Source of the DNA: Microglena sp. YARC
Taxonomy: Eukaryota > Chlorophyta > Chlorophyceae > Chlamydomonadales > Chlamydomonadaceae
Direction: 5' to 3'
DNA length: 64,000 bases
Assembly (NCBI GenBank): GCA_022414725.1
Contig: CM039463.1
Span: 83,478,172-83,542,171 of the forward strand
Positions 55,561-64,000 of the stretch are shown piece after piece. The position numbers were made by a program, and so were the translations under genes. The notes under the pieces are model-generated. The model was not told the DNA's origin. It saw nothing but the letters and a program-made list of their open reading frames with translations, and did no database searches. Numbering within the stretch: the stretch's first letter is position 1; the number at the start of each line of letters is the position of its first letter.

Positions 55561-58500
55561 GAGGTACGCTCTGTCCTTTTCTCTTGCACTGCGAAATTTT
55601 CAAATGTCTGCAGCCCGAGCCTGTCTGAGGGTGTCTGGCATGTTGATTCTGGAGCTGGGATGTCAATCACAGGTGATATGTCTTTGTTCACTGTGTTTCA
55701 TGCTTCTGAGACTGGGCCAGCAGTTAAATTTGGTGATGGTGTGGTTCAACGGTCTGTGGGTCAGGGTTCTATTGTGTTAGGTAGTGATTGGTTACCAACA
55801 CCAATCACTTTAACCAATGTTCTCTACATCCCACACTGTCCGGTGAACCTCATGTCAGTAAATGCTGTTGCCCATGCTCACAACTGCAAGATTTCTTTTG
55901 ATAGTCTTAGTTGTACTGCCACACAGGGCTCTTCTGTTCTGTGGTCTTTCCCTGCCTCCAGTGATGGTGTGTACAAGTTTACATGTAGGCCTTGTCACAC
56001 CCCTCGTGGCCGTTTGTATGGTGCTGAAGATTATCCAGCTTTTGCTCTTGATGTTGATGAGGATGGTGGAGTTGTGATCCCTACCACTCCTGAATGGTTG
56101 TGGCATAGGCGGCTGGGTCACCCTGGCTATGATGCCATGCACAACCTTGTAAGGAAGGGTTTGGTTCAGAACTTACCCCTCACTCTCCAACAGGTGCAAA
56201 GACTGTCTAAGATCCCTTGTGATGCTTGTCAGAAGGCAAAGGGAAAACGTATCCCTTTTCCTAAAGAAAGCAAAACTAGGATCCGTGCCCCGTTACAACG
56301 CCTTCACTTGGACATCATGGGGCCATTTAATATTAGGGGCTTGCGTGGGGAGTTTTATGTTCTGTGTCTCACTGACCAATACTCTGGCTATGCTGAGGTC
56401 TTGTGCTTGAGAACCAGGGATGAAGCTCCCTTAGCAGTTCAAACTACCATCCTCAGATGGATGACTCAGCTGCATGGATTTGTTTTCAAGTGTCTTAGGT
56501 CTGACAGGGCTAAGGAATTTATAGTGAAGTGGTTCGAGGATTGGTTAGAATCGGTTGGTGCTGTGCATGAATTGTCCATGGCTTACACTGCTCAGCAGAA
56601 TGCGACTGTGGAACGGTACAATGGGGTCCTTCAGAACGTAGCTAGGAGCATTCACTTGGAGTCTAAGCTCACTAAGTCCTTCTGGCCCTATGCCTTCCTC
56701 GCCGCGTGTTACCTACGCAACCGGCTGCCTAATCAGGGTGACAAGACTCCTTATGAGTTGTTCTTTGGGGTTCTACCTGATGTATCGTTATTGCGCGTGT
56801 TCGGGTGCCCATGCTATGTTACCTTAGTGAATGGGAAGAAGCGCAATAAGCTTGACGAAAGGGCGTTATCTGGTAGACTGGTTGGGTATTCTCTGGTGAG
56901 TAAGGGTTATTTTGTTTGGGTTCCGAAGTTGCGCCAGGTGGTAGAGAGTCGTGATGTGCTCTTCTATGAACAGTTTAGCTATAACTGTATCCCTGGGCTC
57001 TTTCCCTATGATGGATCTCAGTATTTTTCTCGCACCCCTGCCGCTATCATCGGTAAAGGGCTTGATACTACTGACAATGTCCTGGGCCCTTTACCAACCC
57101 CGATTGTTGACCGCTTTACTGGTCATGGGATGACGATGCGTCCCAGGCCAGGTAATGATGGTGCTGTATCGCGTGCGGCGGCATTGGGCCAGGGGGAGTC
57201 TGATGTTCCTTCAAGCTCTAATTTATTCGAATCTCAGGGGGTCGCCGGGCCTTCCTCTGCGCCACGTTTCGTCGGTGAAGTCGTAGGATTAGGACAGCCT
57301 CGGGTCATAGTGGAACCTAGTACAGGTCCACTGCCCACTAGTCGCCACCCCCCGTCCACCTATTCGGATAGCTCGCGGGAGTTGTTGATCACTTCACCCC
57401 CTGCTATACCTGGTGGTTTATACCGGACCAGGCATTGCGACGATGTGGCCGTCACAGATGATGTGAGTGATGACCTCGAACACTGGTCCGGGTCAGATAC
57501 TGCGTATGGCTGGGGTGTTCCAGTGTACCCAGGCTTCGACGATTTAGAGGCAAAGGAGGCCGGCCTTGTTCAACCACGCATGAGTGCTGCGCTGGGGGCT
57601 TTATTACGGTTACTGCTGATACTGCTGATATCCCCGCTGCCCATGTACAAGTACACTGCTTGTACGTGGGGGCTTTTATTTCTACCTCTACTGAACTCTC
57701 TTATAAAGCTGCAATGTTACCTACCAACCCTGACAGAGATCTCTGGCTGCAGGCTATGAAGGATGAGATGGCCTCCCTCCATGCTCATGGCACTTGGGTC
57801 CTCACTCCACAGCCTCCTAGGCAGAGGATTCTATCTGGCAGATGGTTATTTGTCAAGAAACATGGGGCTGATGGTTCTTTGCGTTTTAAAGCTCGTTTTG
57901 TAGTTCGTGGTTTTCTGCAACGTCCTGGGCTGGACTACCATGATGTATATGCCCCCGTCTCCTCTAAAGCAGGTCTTCGTGTGCTCCTTGCTGCCATCAC
58001 TCATAGGAAGATGTTTGTGAGGCAGCTGGACATCAAGACTGCATTCTTGAATGCCAAGCTGGAACCTGGTCTGGACCTGTTCTGTTACCAGCCTGAGGGC
58101 TTTCATGAACTTGGTCCTGACAATGTTCCCCTTGTGTGCAAGCTGATTAAATCTCTTTATGGTTTGAAGCAGGCACCCAGGGCTTGGAGCAAAGATGTAA
58201 AGCAGGTTTTGGTTGCCCACGGTTTTACCATGTGCAAAGCTGAACCTGCTCTGTATTTCAGGAGGGATTCTACTGGTGGGTGGAGCTATGTCCTGACCTA
58301 TGTGGATGACTTCATCTGTGCTTTTAGTGAGCTGCATAGGTATGCCTTGCTGATCGAGGCTATGGAAGCAGCTGGGTGGGAAGTCAAGGAAATGGGTGTA
58401 CCTGTCCAGTTCCTTTCATTGGACATGACTTGTACACTTGATTCTGACGGCAGGTGTGTTAAGATCAACCTCTCCCAGCACTCCTACATTGTTGAGCTGG

Positions 58501-59270
58501 TGGAGCAGTTTGGTCTCACTGCTGCTACCAAACCCAAGTTTTCAGTTCCCATGTCCAAGTGCACTGTCACTGATCCTCCTGGAGAACCTCTGGCCTCTAA
58601 TAGCCAGTACCTCTCTCTTGTGGGGGCTTTGCTGTACCTGGCTACCTGCACAAGGCCTGATATTTCTTTTGCTGTGAGCTACCTGTCCAGGTTTTCTGCT
58701 CAACCCACTGCCCCCCTGTGGGCTGCAGCCAAGCGCTTGCTTTTGTATTTGAGAGAACATTCCCATCTGGGCCTCACTTACACTCACAGCCCTGGTTTCT
58801 CTTTCACTGTCTTTAGTGACTCATCCTTTGCTGATGATGGGTCTGACAGGAGATCTCAGACTGGCTATGCTGTGCTTGCTGGAGGCTGCCTTGTGAACTG
58901 GATGAGCAAAAGGCAACCCACTGTTGCTGTTAGCTCCAGTGAGGCTGAGTATCAGGCCCTGTCTCAGACTGCCCGGGAGGTGCAATGGTTGAAAAAATTG
59001 AGAATTGATCTAGGGCTGCCTTGTGACCTGGTCACCATTCAGGGTGACAACTTGGGGTCCTTGAGCTGGGCCAATGACTGTCAGCTGCTCCCTCGCAACA
59101 AGCACATTGATGTCATCCATCACTATATCCAGGAGCTGGTGGAGGATGGCCAGGTGGATGTTGCCTATGTTAACACTAAGGACAACTGTGCTGACCCCTT
59201 CACCAAGCCCCTTGATCCTATGGTGTTCTGGCGTTTCATTCGCATGTTTGGAATGACTGCTTCTCCTTAA
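55561..59270 (+). pseudogene. Copia 1 pol: protease, integrase, RT, RNase H
   Basis: In the same frame as the end of gag, behind the TAG. Protease WHVDSGAGMSITGD (catalytic Asp codon 55645). GAG-pre-integrase zinc site WLWHRRLGHPG...CDACQKAKG. Integrase DIMGP, RSDRAKEF and NATVERYNGVLQ (D, D, E). RT FVRQLDIKTAFLN, SLYGLKQAPRAW and TYVDDFICAF (YVDD at 58299-58310). RNase H FSDSSFADDGSDRRSQTGYA, SSSEAEYQAL and NKHIDVIHHYI. One frameshift lies between integrase and RT at about 57590-57605 (GCTGGGGGCTTT), consistent with loss of one G. Stop TAA 59268-59270. Confidence 0.92.
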
Positions 59271-59670
59271 ACCATTTTTTTTTGTTACATGTATTCTAGA
59301 ATTTTGGTTACATGTATTCTGGAATTTTTGGTTACTTTGAAGGGTTTCTTTGGTTACATTTAGAGTTTCTTTAAGTTATCATTGATTGGCATTAGGTTCC
59401 TATTCCCGGATCGGGTTTTCTATACCGTTGTTACCCGACTTTGATATTTAGTTGTCCTCTTATATCCACTTGGCAAATTTTGGTTCTTTGCCTTGCTTCA
59501 TACCTTCCCTTACACCCTTTGGGTTTCATTTGAAGTTTCTCTCGATTTTTTTTCCGGAGTTCTTTGATTTTTTTTTTTTTTTTTTTATTTAATTTGTTAC
59601 ATATAGTTCTATGTCACCAGTTCCATAGGTGGAGTAGTACTAATGTATGTCACCTGTGTCATAGGTGGAG

Positions 59671-60010
59671 TATCAGCATGTATAGCGGTGCTCTCACGCG
59701 TTTTATGACTTGGTGACTACTTATGTACTCCCATAGAACTATCGGCTCTCCTGAGCCAGCTTCCCGTGGGACTGAGTCATCTTGAGATGACTCAGTGGCA
59801 GCTTCCTGTCACCTACGTTCTGATCTCCTGTCTCATACGGTCTGATCTGTACCCTGTTAGGTTCCTGTCTACCGTCTCCTTTCACCACAGGTGCCCCTTT
59901 ATGGGTCTCCTGTGTCTGTAACGTTATCCTTGTCTCCGTGTATAGATTGGTGCGTCTGTTCCGCTGCTTTAATCTACTGTCCACTCTACCGGAGTGATTT
60001 CAAGCTGATA
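59671..60010 (+). repeat. Copia 1 3' LTR
   Basis: 340 bp, nearly identical to the 5' LTR; followed by the GGTCA target duplication at 60011-60015. Confidence 0.95.
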
Positions 60011-60015
60011 GGTCA

Positions 60016-60474
60016 TCAACCTCGACTGATAAAGCCCTTATTGCACCAATTAGATGTGGTACAAGGGAGTTGTAATTGAGACCCAATCTCTCTTTTTCTG
60101 AGTCTAGGAATCTCACAGCTTCTGGACAAACGCCTATCACTTCTTGGGCATACAGCCCAATTTCCACTGCATTTTTAGCATCTCCCTTGAACGTGTATTT
60201 TGCCGGCTGCAAAGATTTGATCGCCTTCAATGACTCCTCAGGGTTGAGGTATTCAATATGATTTTTATATGACTTGTCAGAAAGGTTAATGTATGATCCC
60301 GTCTGGTCAATCCTAGCTTTGGTCATGAATTCGAAGAGGAAATTGAATGATTCACTACCCCCATCGCTCAAGAAAGATATGCTCCCATTAATCTCCGACC
60401 CTGTGTCTGCAAAGTGAATCAAACCAGGCCCATTGGCTCCAGTCTGCGTTGGTAGTTCAAGACGACTCACCTTC
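60016..60474 (-). pseudogene. S74-chaperone fibre-like protein, middle fragment between two Copias
   Basis: About 152 codons open across the fragment with no ATG; both ends are cut by retrotransposons. Residues from INLSDKSYKNHIEYLNP to SVEVDDL match the peptidase S74 (intramolecular chaperone of endosialidase/tail fibres) pattern: SDKSYK, LKAIKSLQPAKYTFKG, EIGLYAQEVIGVCPEAV, LNYNSLVPHLIGAIRAL. The upstream part (GLIHFADTGSEINGSISFLS) looks like a beta-rich fibre tip. In known S74 proteins this domain trimerises and then self-cleaves. The remaining N-terminal fibre region should lie beyond Copia 2, outside the window. Confidence 0.85.
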
Positions 60475-60775
60475 TGTCAGCATGAATTGCGGTGCTCTCA
60501 CGCGTTTTATGACTTGGTGACTACTTATGTACTTCCTTAGAACTATCGGTCCTGACAGTACTATGTCAGCTTCCTGTTGACTGCGTCATCGGTTCTTCTG
60601 ACACGCGCTGTCTAACCTGTACCCTGATCAGGTTCCAGGCTACCGCCCCCCCTTTCCTCCGCTGGTGTCCCTTTATGGTTCCACTGTCTTTTGTAACATA
60701 TTCTCGTCTCCGCATTTATAGATTGGCGTGCTGCACACACTAAGTCCACTCTCCGGAGTGTTATCCAAGCTGATA
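60475..60775 (+). repeat. Copia 2 5' LTR
   Basis: 301 bp. Blocks GGTGCTCTCACGCGTTTTAT, GACTTGGTGACTACTTATGT and CCGGAGTG are shared with Copia 1; the GACTGCGTCAT...TGACACGCGCTGTCTA part resembles the solo LTR more. Confidence 0.9.
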
Positions 60776-60812
60776 GGTTATACGGTCCCTCATTTACTAC
60801 CACTGCTTTGCG

Positions 60813-62993
60813 ATGCAACTTCCGCGAGGGCCTCCCGCTAATTTTGAGAAACTCCACGACAAGAATGGAGAATCTTGGACGCGCGGGATGCGCAGTGTCA
60901 TTATCAGCAATGGCTGCGACCGTGTCCTTCCTAGGGAGGACCCGGGTCCTCTTGATGATTGGCTAGACGTCTGTGCACCAGCTGCCTCTGCTAGCGGTCA
61001 TGAGAGTCCTTCCGCCATCGTGGAAGTAACCCCCCCCAATCAATCCTCCACCTTTACGGCTCCTTCTGCTACTGTCCGACGTCTCTCTCCTGAGATTGAG
61101 GACGTTCTGATGCGACTCTGCTGTGCTTCCACTCAGATTATCCAGTACGCAAGGGCGCCTCCACCTCCTGATGCCCGTTTTGACTACGACTATCAAGAAC
61201 TTGCTCGTCATCGCCGTGCATATGGCTATGCTGATGACTCTGATGATGGTGATGAAGATCTGCAGAGTGCTATGAGTGGTGACTTCGGTGGAGTCACTCC
61301 TTCCACTGCTACTCGAGTGTTCAATTCTACCGTCTCTCCTGTGTATGAGCCTCTGTCGGCACCTGCTCTTGCGCCTTCCCCGGAGTTTAAGCCTGATCCA
61401 GTCTCTGCGCCTCTGCTTGCGCCCCTTCCACTTGTCCACCCGGAAGTGGCCAGGCCGTCTTTAATGCAGAAGTCTGCGTCTTTCACCTTGCCTCCGGACC
61501 GAGGTCTGTCTGGCTACAATACTCGTGCTCGAGAGGCTTCTGCTGCTGCTGCTGGCCGCGCATCCTTTGCTGGCCCTTCGCAGGAGCCCCCTCCACCCCC
61601 GCCTCCGCCTGTGGAGCAGCCTCCTGCTCCTGGCCCTCCGCCATATGTGCCTCCTTCGCTGTCATGCGACTCCTGGGAGCATCTGCTCGATGGCGGACAT
61701 CCTCTGCGTCTATCCCTGCAGGACTGCCGTCTTATCCGCCAAGCTCAACATGCTGGGGAATCCTTGGGCCGCACTCTGTACGGTAGGCTGGATATGACTG
61801 CCACTCAGGCTATGGTTGATAGCAAGGGTCGCCCTAGGCCTAGGCGTGTGATGGCTTATTCTGAGCTAGGTCTAGAGTGTCGGGCTTTTCTGGGACCTGT
61901 TATGCCAGGGATTAACTACCCTCCTGCTAATGGTGTGACCTTTGGAGGGGTTGGGCGTAGGAACAGTGACCTGCGAGGTTACCAGTTTGTTAAGGTGCCA
62001 CTCCCTTTCTGTCCTGTTCGTCCTGATTTCGAGCTCATTGTGCGTGTTGCGCGTTCCCTAGATCTCATCAGGAACTTAGATGACCAGCGCGCTTATGACG
62101 CTGGTCTTGCTGCTGAGTATTTTCTGGCGATTCGTGAGTCTTTAGCTCCTCGGTATGCTCCTCCAGTTGCTGGAACTTCGGCCTCTCATGGTGAGTCTAG
62201 TGTCGATCCTGCACTGTTGGGTTTCAGTGCGCTTACCCTACCCCGCCAAGAGTTCATGATCTTATCCATGATGCTTGCCAACATGACGGATGCCCTAGTC
62301 AAGGTGTATAGAGACTTTGCTTCACCTCGGGATATCTTTTTGCATATCCGGAGGCAGCAGTCCGATGCCCTTGCCTCGCGTGTCCCTCTCTTGCTGAAGG
62401 AGTATCATGCTTCGGTCATGGGCACTCATGAGCAGGTTGACGCTTTCTTTCGTCGGGTTCGCGGTATGTGCACTGACCTGCGCAGTGCTGGGTTTCCGCA
62501 GACTCAGCGTCACGCCAGGGGCATTATAGTTCAAGGTGCGAGTCTGCCCCGGTTCGAAACGCTGCGGATTAAGTATGGTATCCTGATATACAACCAGCAA
62601 CCTGTTGAGTACTGGTCCTGTCTAGAGGAACATAGGCAGCTAGATATTCTAAACATAGCGCTCCCTCAGTCGGATTCCAGGCATCCTGGTTGGTCCCGGA
62701 CCGCTCCTCAGTTTCCTGCTAATGCTGCATTTCAGCGGCGGCAGAAGACTGGTGGTGGTTCTGGGTCGAACAAGAGGCGCCTGGAATGCACCTGGGGACC
62801 ATGCCCCCACAAGGATGGTCACTCGGAGGACCGTTGCTGGACGAAGTTCCCTGCCCTGCGAAGGGTCCCTGGTCGTGCAGAACCAACGCTTCCTTCACCG
62901 TTGCCTGCTAACCTGGCCCTTCCAGGTCACCTTACTCCAAAGCAATTGTCTTCCTTGCAGGCTCAAATTGATGGGTTTGCTATGCAGAAGTAG
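60813..62993 (+). CDS. Copia 2 gag (intact)
   Basis: 726 codons from ATG 60813 (MQLPRGPPANFEK) to TAG 62991-62993. It contains acidic and proline-rich N-terminal parts (PPPPPPPVEQPPAPGPPP), a helical capsid-like region (DAFFRRVRGMCTDLRSAGFP) and the zinc knuckle CTWGPCPHKDGHSEDRC. It ends LSSLQAQIDGFAMQK, as Copia 1 ends LASLQAQIDGYALDKK. Being uninterrupted, it is the reference for locating the Copia 1 frameshift. The in-frame stop is followed by pol in the same frame. Confidence 0.93.
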   Translation: MQLPRGPPANFEKLHDKNGESWTRGMRSVIISNGCDRVLPREDPGPLDDWLDVCAPAASASGHESPSAIVEVTPPNQSSTFTAPSATVRRLSPEIEDVLMRLCCASTQIIQYARAPPPPDARFDYDYQELARHRRAYGYADDSDDGDEDLQSAMSGDFGGVTPSTATRVFNSTVSPVYEPLSAPALAPSPEFKPDPVSAPLLAPLPLVHPEVARPSLMQKSASFTLPPDRGLSGYNTRAREASAAAAGRASFAGPSQEPPPPPPPPVEQPPAPGPPPYVPPSLSCDSWEHLLDGGHPLRLSLQDCRLIRQAQHAGESLGRTLYGRLDMTATQAMVDSKGRPRPRRVMAYSELGLECRAFLGPVMPGINYPPANGVTFGGVGRRNSDLRGYQFVKVPLPFCPVRPDFELIVRVARSLDLIRNLDDQRAYDAGLAAEYFLAIRESLAPRYAPPVAGTSASHGESSVDPALLGFSALTLPRQEFMILSMMLANMTDALVKVYRDFASPRDIFLHIRRQQSDALASRVPLLLKEYHASVMGTHEQVDAFFRRVRGMCTDLRSAGFPQTQRHARGIIVQGASLPRFETLRIKYGILIYNQQPVEYWSCLEEHRQLDILNIALPQSDSRHPGWSRTAPQFPANAAFQRRQKTGGGSGSNKRRLECTWGPCPHKDGHSEDRCWTKFPALRRVPGRAEPTLPSPLPANLALPGHLTPKQLSSLQAQIDGFAMQK

Positions 62994-64000
62994 CAGGTAA
63001 GCCCTGTCCTATTCTCCTGCACCTCTAGGTTCTCAAATGTGTGTAGTCCGAGCCTGTCTGAGGGTGTCTGGCATGTGGATTCTGGGGCTGGAATGTCTAT
63101 CACAGGTGATAGATCTTTGTTCACTGTGTTTGATGTTCCACTGAATCTGCCATCAGTTCGATTTGGTGATGGTGTGGTTCAACGGGCAGTAGGTAAGGGA
63201 TCCATTGAGTTATGTAGTGATTGGTTACCAACACCAATCATTCTAACTAATGTTCTCTACATACCTCACTGTCCGGTGAACCTCCTGTCAGTAAATGCTG
63301 TGGCTCATTCTCTCCACTGCAAGATTTCTTTTGATAGTATTAGTTGCACTGCCACTCAGGGCTCTTCTATTCTCTGGTCCTTCCCTGCCTCCAGTGATGG
63401 TGTTTACAAGTTTGCATGTAGGCCTTGTTACACCACCAGTGGCTGTTCGTTTGGTGCTGACAATTACCCAGCTTTTGCACTTGATGTTGATGAGGACGGT
63501 GGAGTTGTTATCCCTACCACTCCTGAATGGCTGTGGCATAGGCGGCTGGGTCACCCCGGCTATGATGCCATGCACAGACTTGTCAAGAAGGGTATGGTTA
63601 AGAACTTACCCCTGTCACTCAACCAGGTCCAAAAACTGGCTAAGATCCCTTGTGATGCTTGTCAAAAGGCTGAGGTCAAACGTCTCCCTTTTCCTAAAGC
63701 AAGCACTACTCCGATCAATGCACCTCTCCAACGCCTTCACTTGGACATCATGGGGCCAGTTCATATTAGAGGTCTGCGTGGGGAGTTTTATATTCTGTGC
63801 CTCACAGACCAACACTCTGGCTATGCTGAAGTGTTGTGCTTGAGGACCAGGGATGAAGCTCCCTTAGCAGTTCAGACTATCATCCTCAGATGGATGAATC
63901 AGCTGCACGGGTTTGCCTTTAAGTGTCTTAGGTCTGACAGGGCTAAGGAGTTTATAGTAAAGTGGTTTGAGGATTGGCTGATATCGGTTGGGGCAGTGCA
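62994..64000 (+). CDS. Copia 2 pol, N-terminal part (protease and start of integrase)
   Basis: Open in the gag frame from the codon after TAG to the window edge. Protease WHVDSGAGMSITGD (63074 onward), WLWHRRLGHPGYDAMHRLVK and CDACQKAEVKRLPF zinc site, integrase HLDIMGPVHIRG and RSDRAKEF. RT and RNase H lie outside the window. There is no methionine until 63093, so expression probably needs read-through or another recoding of the gag stop. Confidence 0.9.

Larger units (their letters stand above)
53034..60010 (+). mobile_element. Ty1/Copia LTR retrotransposon, Copia 1 (6977 bp)
   Basis: LTRs 53034-53373 and 59671-60010, each 340 bp, begin TATCAGC and end GCTGATA. By eye they differ at two positions (C/A near 53134 and T/C near 53192), so insertion is recent. 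Target duplication GGTCA at 53029-53033 and 60011-60015. Internal order gag, protease, integrase, RT, RNase H is the Copia order. A purine-rich CATAGGTGGAG precedes the 3' LTR (59660-59670), with a second copy at about 59621. The primer-binding site after 53373 (GGTTATTGGGCTCC) is not assigned. The element is inserted in the S74 gene of the virus-like element. Confidence 0.95.
60475..64000 (+). mobile_element. Ty1/Copia retrotransposon, Copia 2 (5' part, runs off the window)
   Basis: 5' LTR 60475-60775 (301 bp, TGTCAGC...GCTGATA), then a leader very like that of Copia 1, gag and the start of pol. Same orientation as Copia 1 but clearly diverged: the LTR is about 40 bp shorter, gag differs widely, pol is much closer. 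The expected 5' copy of the target duplication would be CCTTC (60470-60474); the 3' end is not visible. Confidence 0.92.

Noticed and set aside
57590..57610. Programmed frameshift between integrase and RT in Copia 1
   Set aside because: No slippery heptamer is apparent, Copia elements do not normally shift there, and a missing G in a G run explains it; Copia 2 does not extend far enough to test.
49051..63020. Reassignment of TAA/TAG to an amino acid (in-frame TAA in helicase, TAG in polymerase, TAG between gag and pol)
   Set aside because: The two cellular genes contain no in-frame TAA or TAG, the Copia 1 pol ends in TAA where the family normally ends, and the viral element also has frameshifts, so decay (viral genes) and read-through (Copia) explain the stops better.

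Overview
This is nuclear DNA of a repeat-rich eukaryote, most probably a green alga. A prasinophyte-like alga is my guess, not a demonstration. The evidence is: canonical GT-AG introns; plant/green-algal type TTTAGGG telomere motifs scattered internally; a metallophosphatase family otherwise known to me from cyanobacteria and plants; Ty1/Copia retrotransposons; Helitrons; and an AT-rich block of virus-like genes. I see no rRNA, tRNA or bacterial operon.

Layout. 1-4808 is a satellite-like array of A/C-only pentamers. 4864-32732 (+) is one 27.9-kb gene whose ten short exons (1356 nt coding, 451 aa) encode a calcineurin-like metallophosphoesterase. I assembled it by hand; all splice phases agree and all family motifs appear in order. 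About 33000-39000 is a gene-poor zone of dispersed repeats, foldback elements, tRNA-derived SINEs and tandem repeats. 44521 down to about 40400 (-) is a PP2C-type Ser/Thr phosphatase gene with four clear exons, convergent with the first gene. 44650-47860 is unassigned DNA with a solo Copia LTR. 47870-52900 plus 60011-60474 is a decayed Polinton-like (virus-like) element on the minus strand: integrase, SF1 helicase, B-family-like DNA polymerase, small basic-repeat proteins and an S74-chaperone fibre protein. Two related Copia elements (53034-60010, complete; 60475 to beyond the window, 5' part) both sit inside that S74 gene.

The most unusual feature is how the introns are built. In the metallophosphatase gene almost every intron begins with tandem, decaying copies of the preceding exon's 3' end plus its 5' splice site, or ends with tandem copies of the 3' splice site plus the start of the next exon, often both. 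The copies carry part of an exon, the splice junction and intron sequence as one unit (about 35-165 bp, from 1 to about 25 copies). The unrelated PP2C gene shows the same thing. It looks as if exon-intron junctions repeatedly seed minisatellites, enlarging introns and filling them with decoy splice sites, many of which have lost the GT of the donor or gained stop codons.

The virus-like element is a fossil: it has in-frame stops, frameshifts and retrotransposon insertions. Copia 1 is young (two differences between its 340-bp LTRs by eye, 5-bp target duplication GGTCA), yet shows two apparent one-base losses in homopolymers. Both Copia elements keep an in-frame TAG between gag and pol. All identifications come from reading motifs; no database search or alignment program was run.
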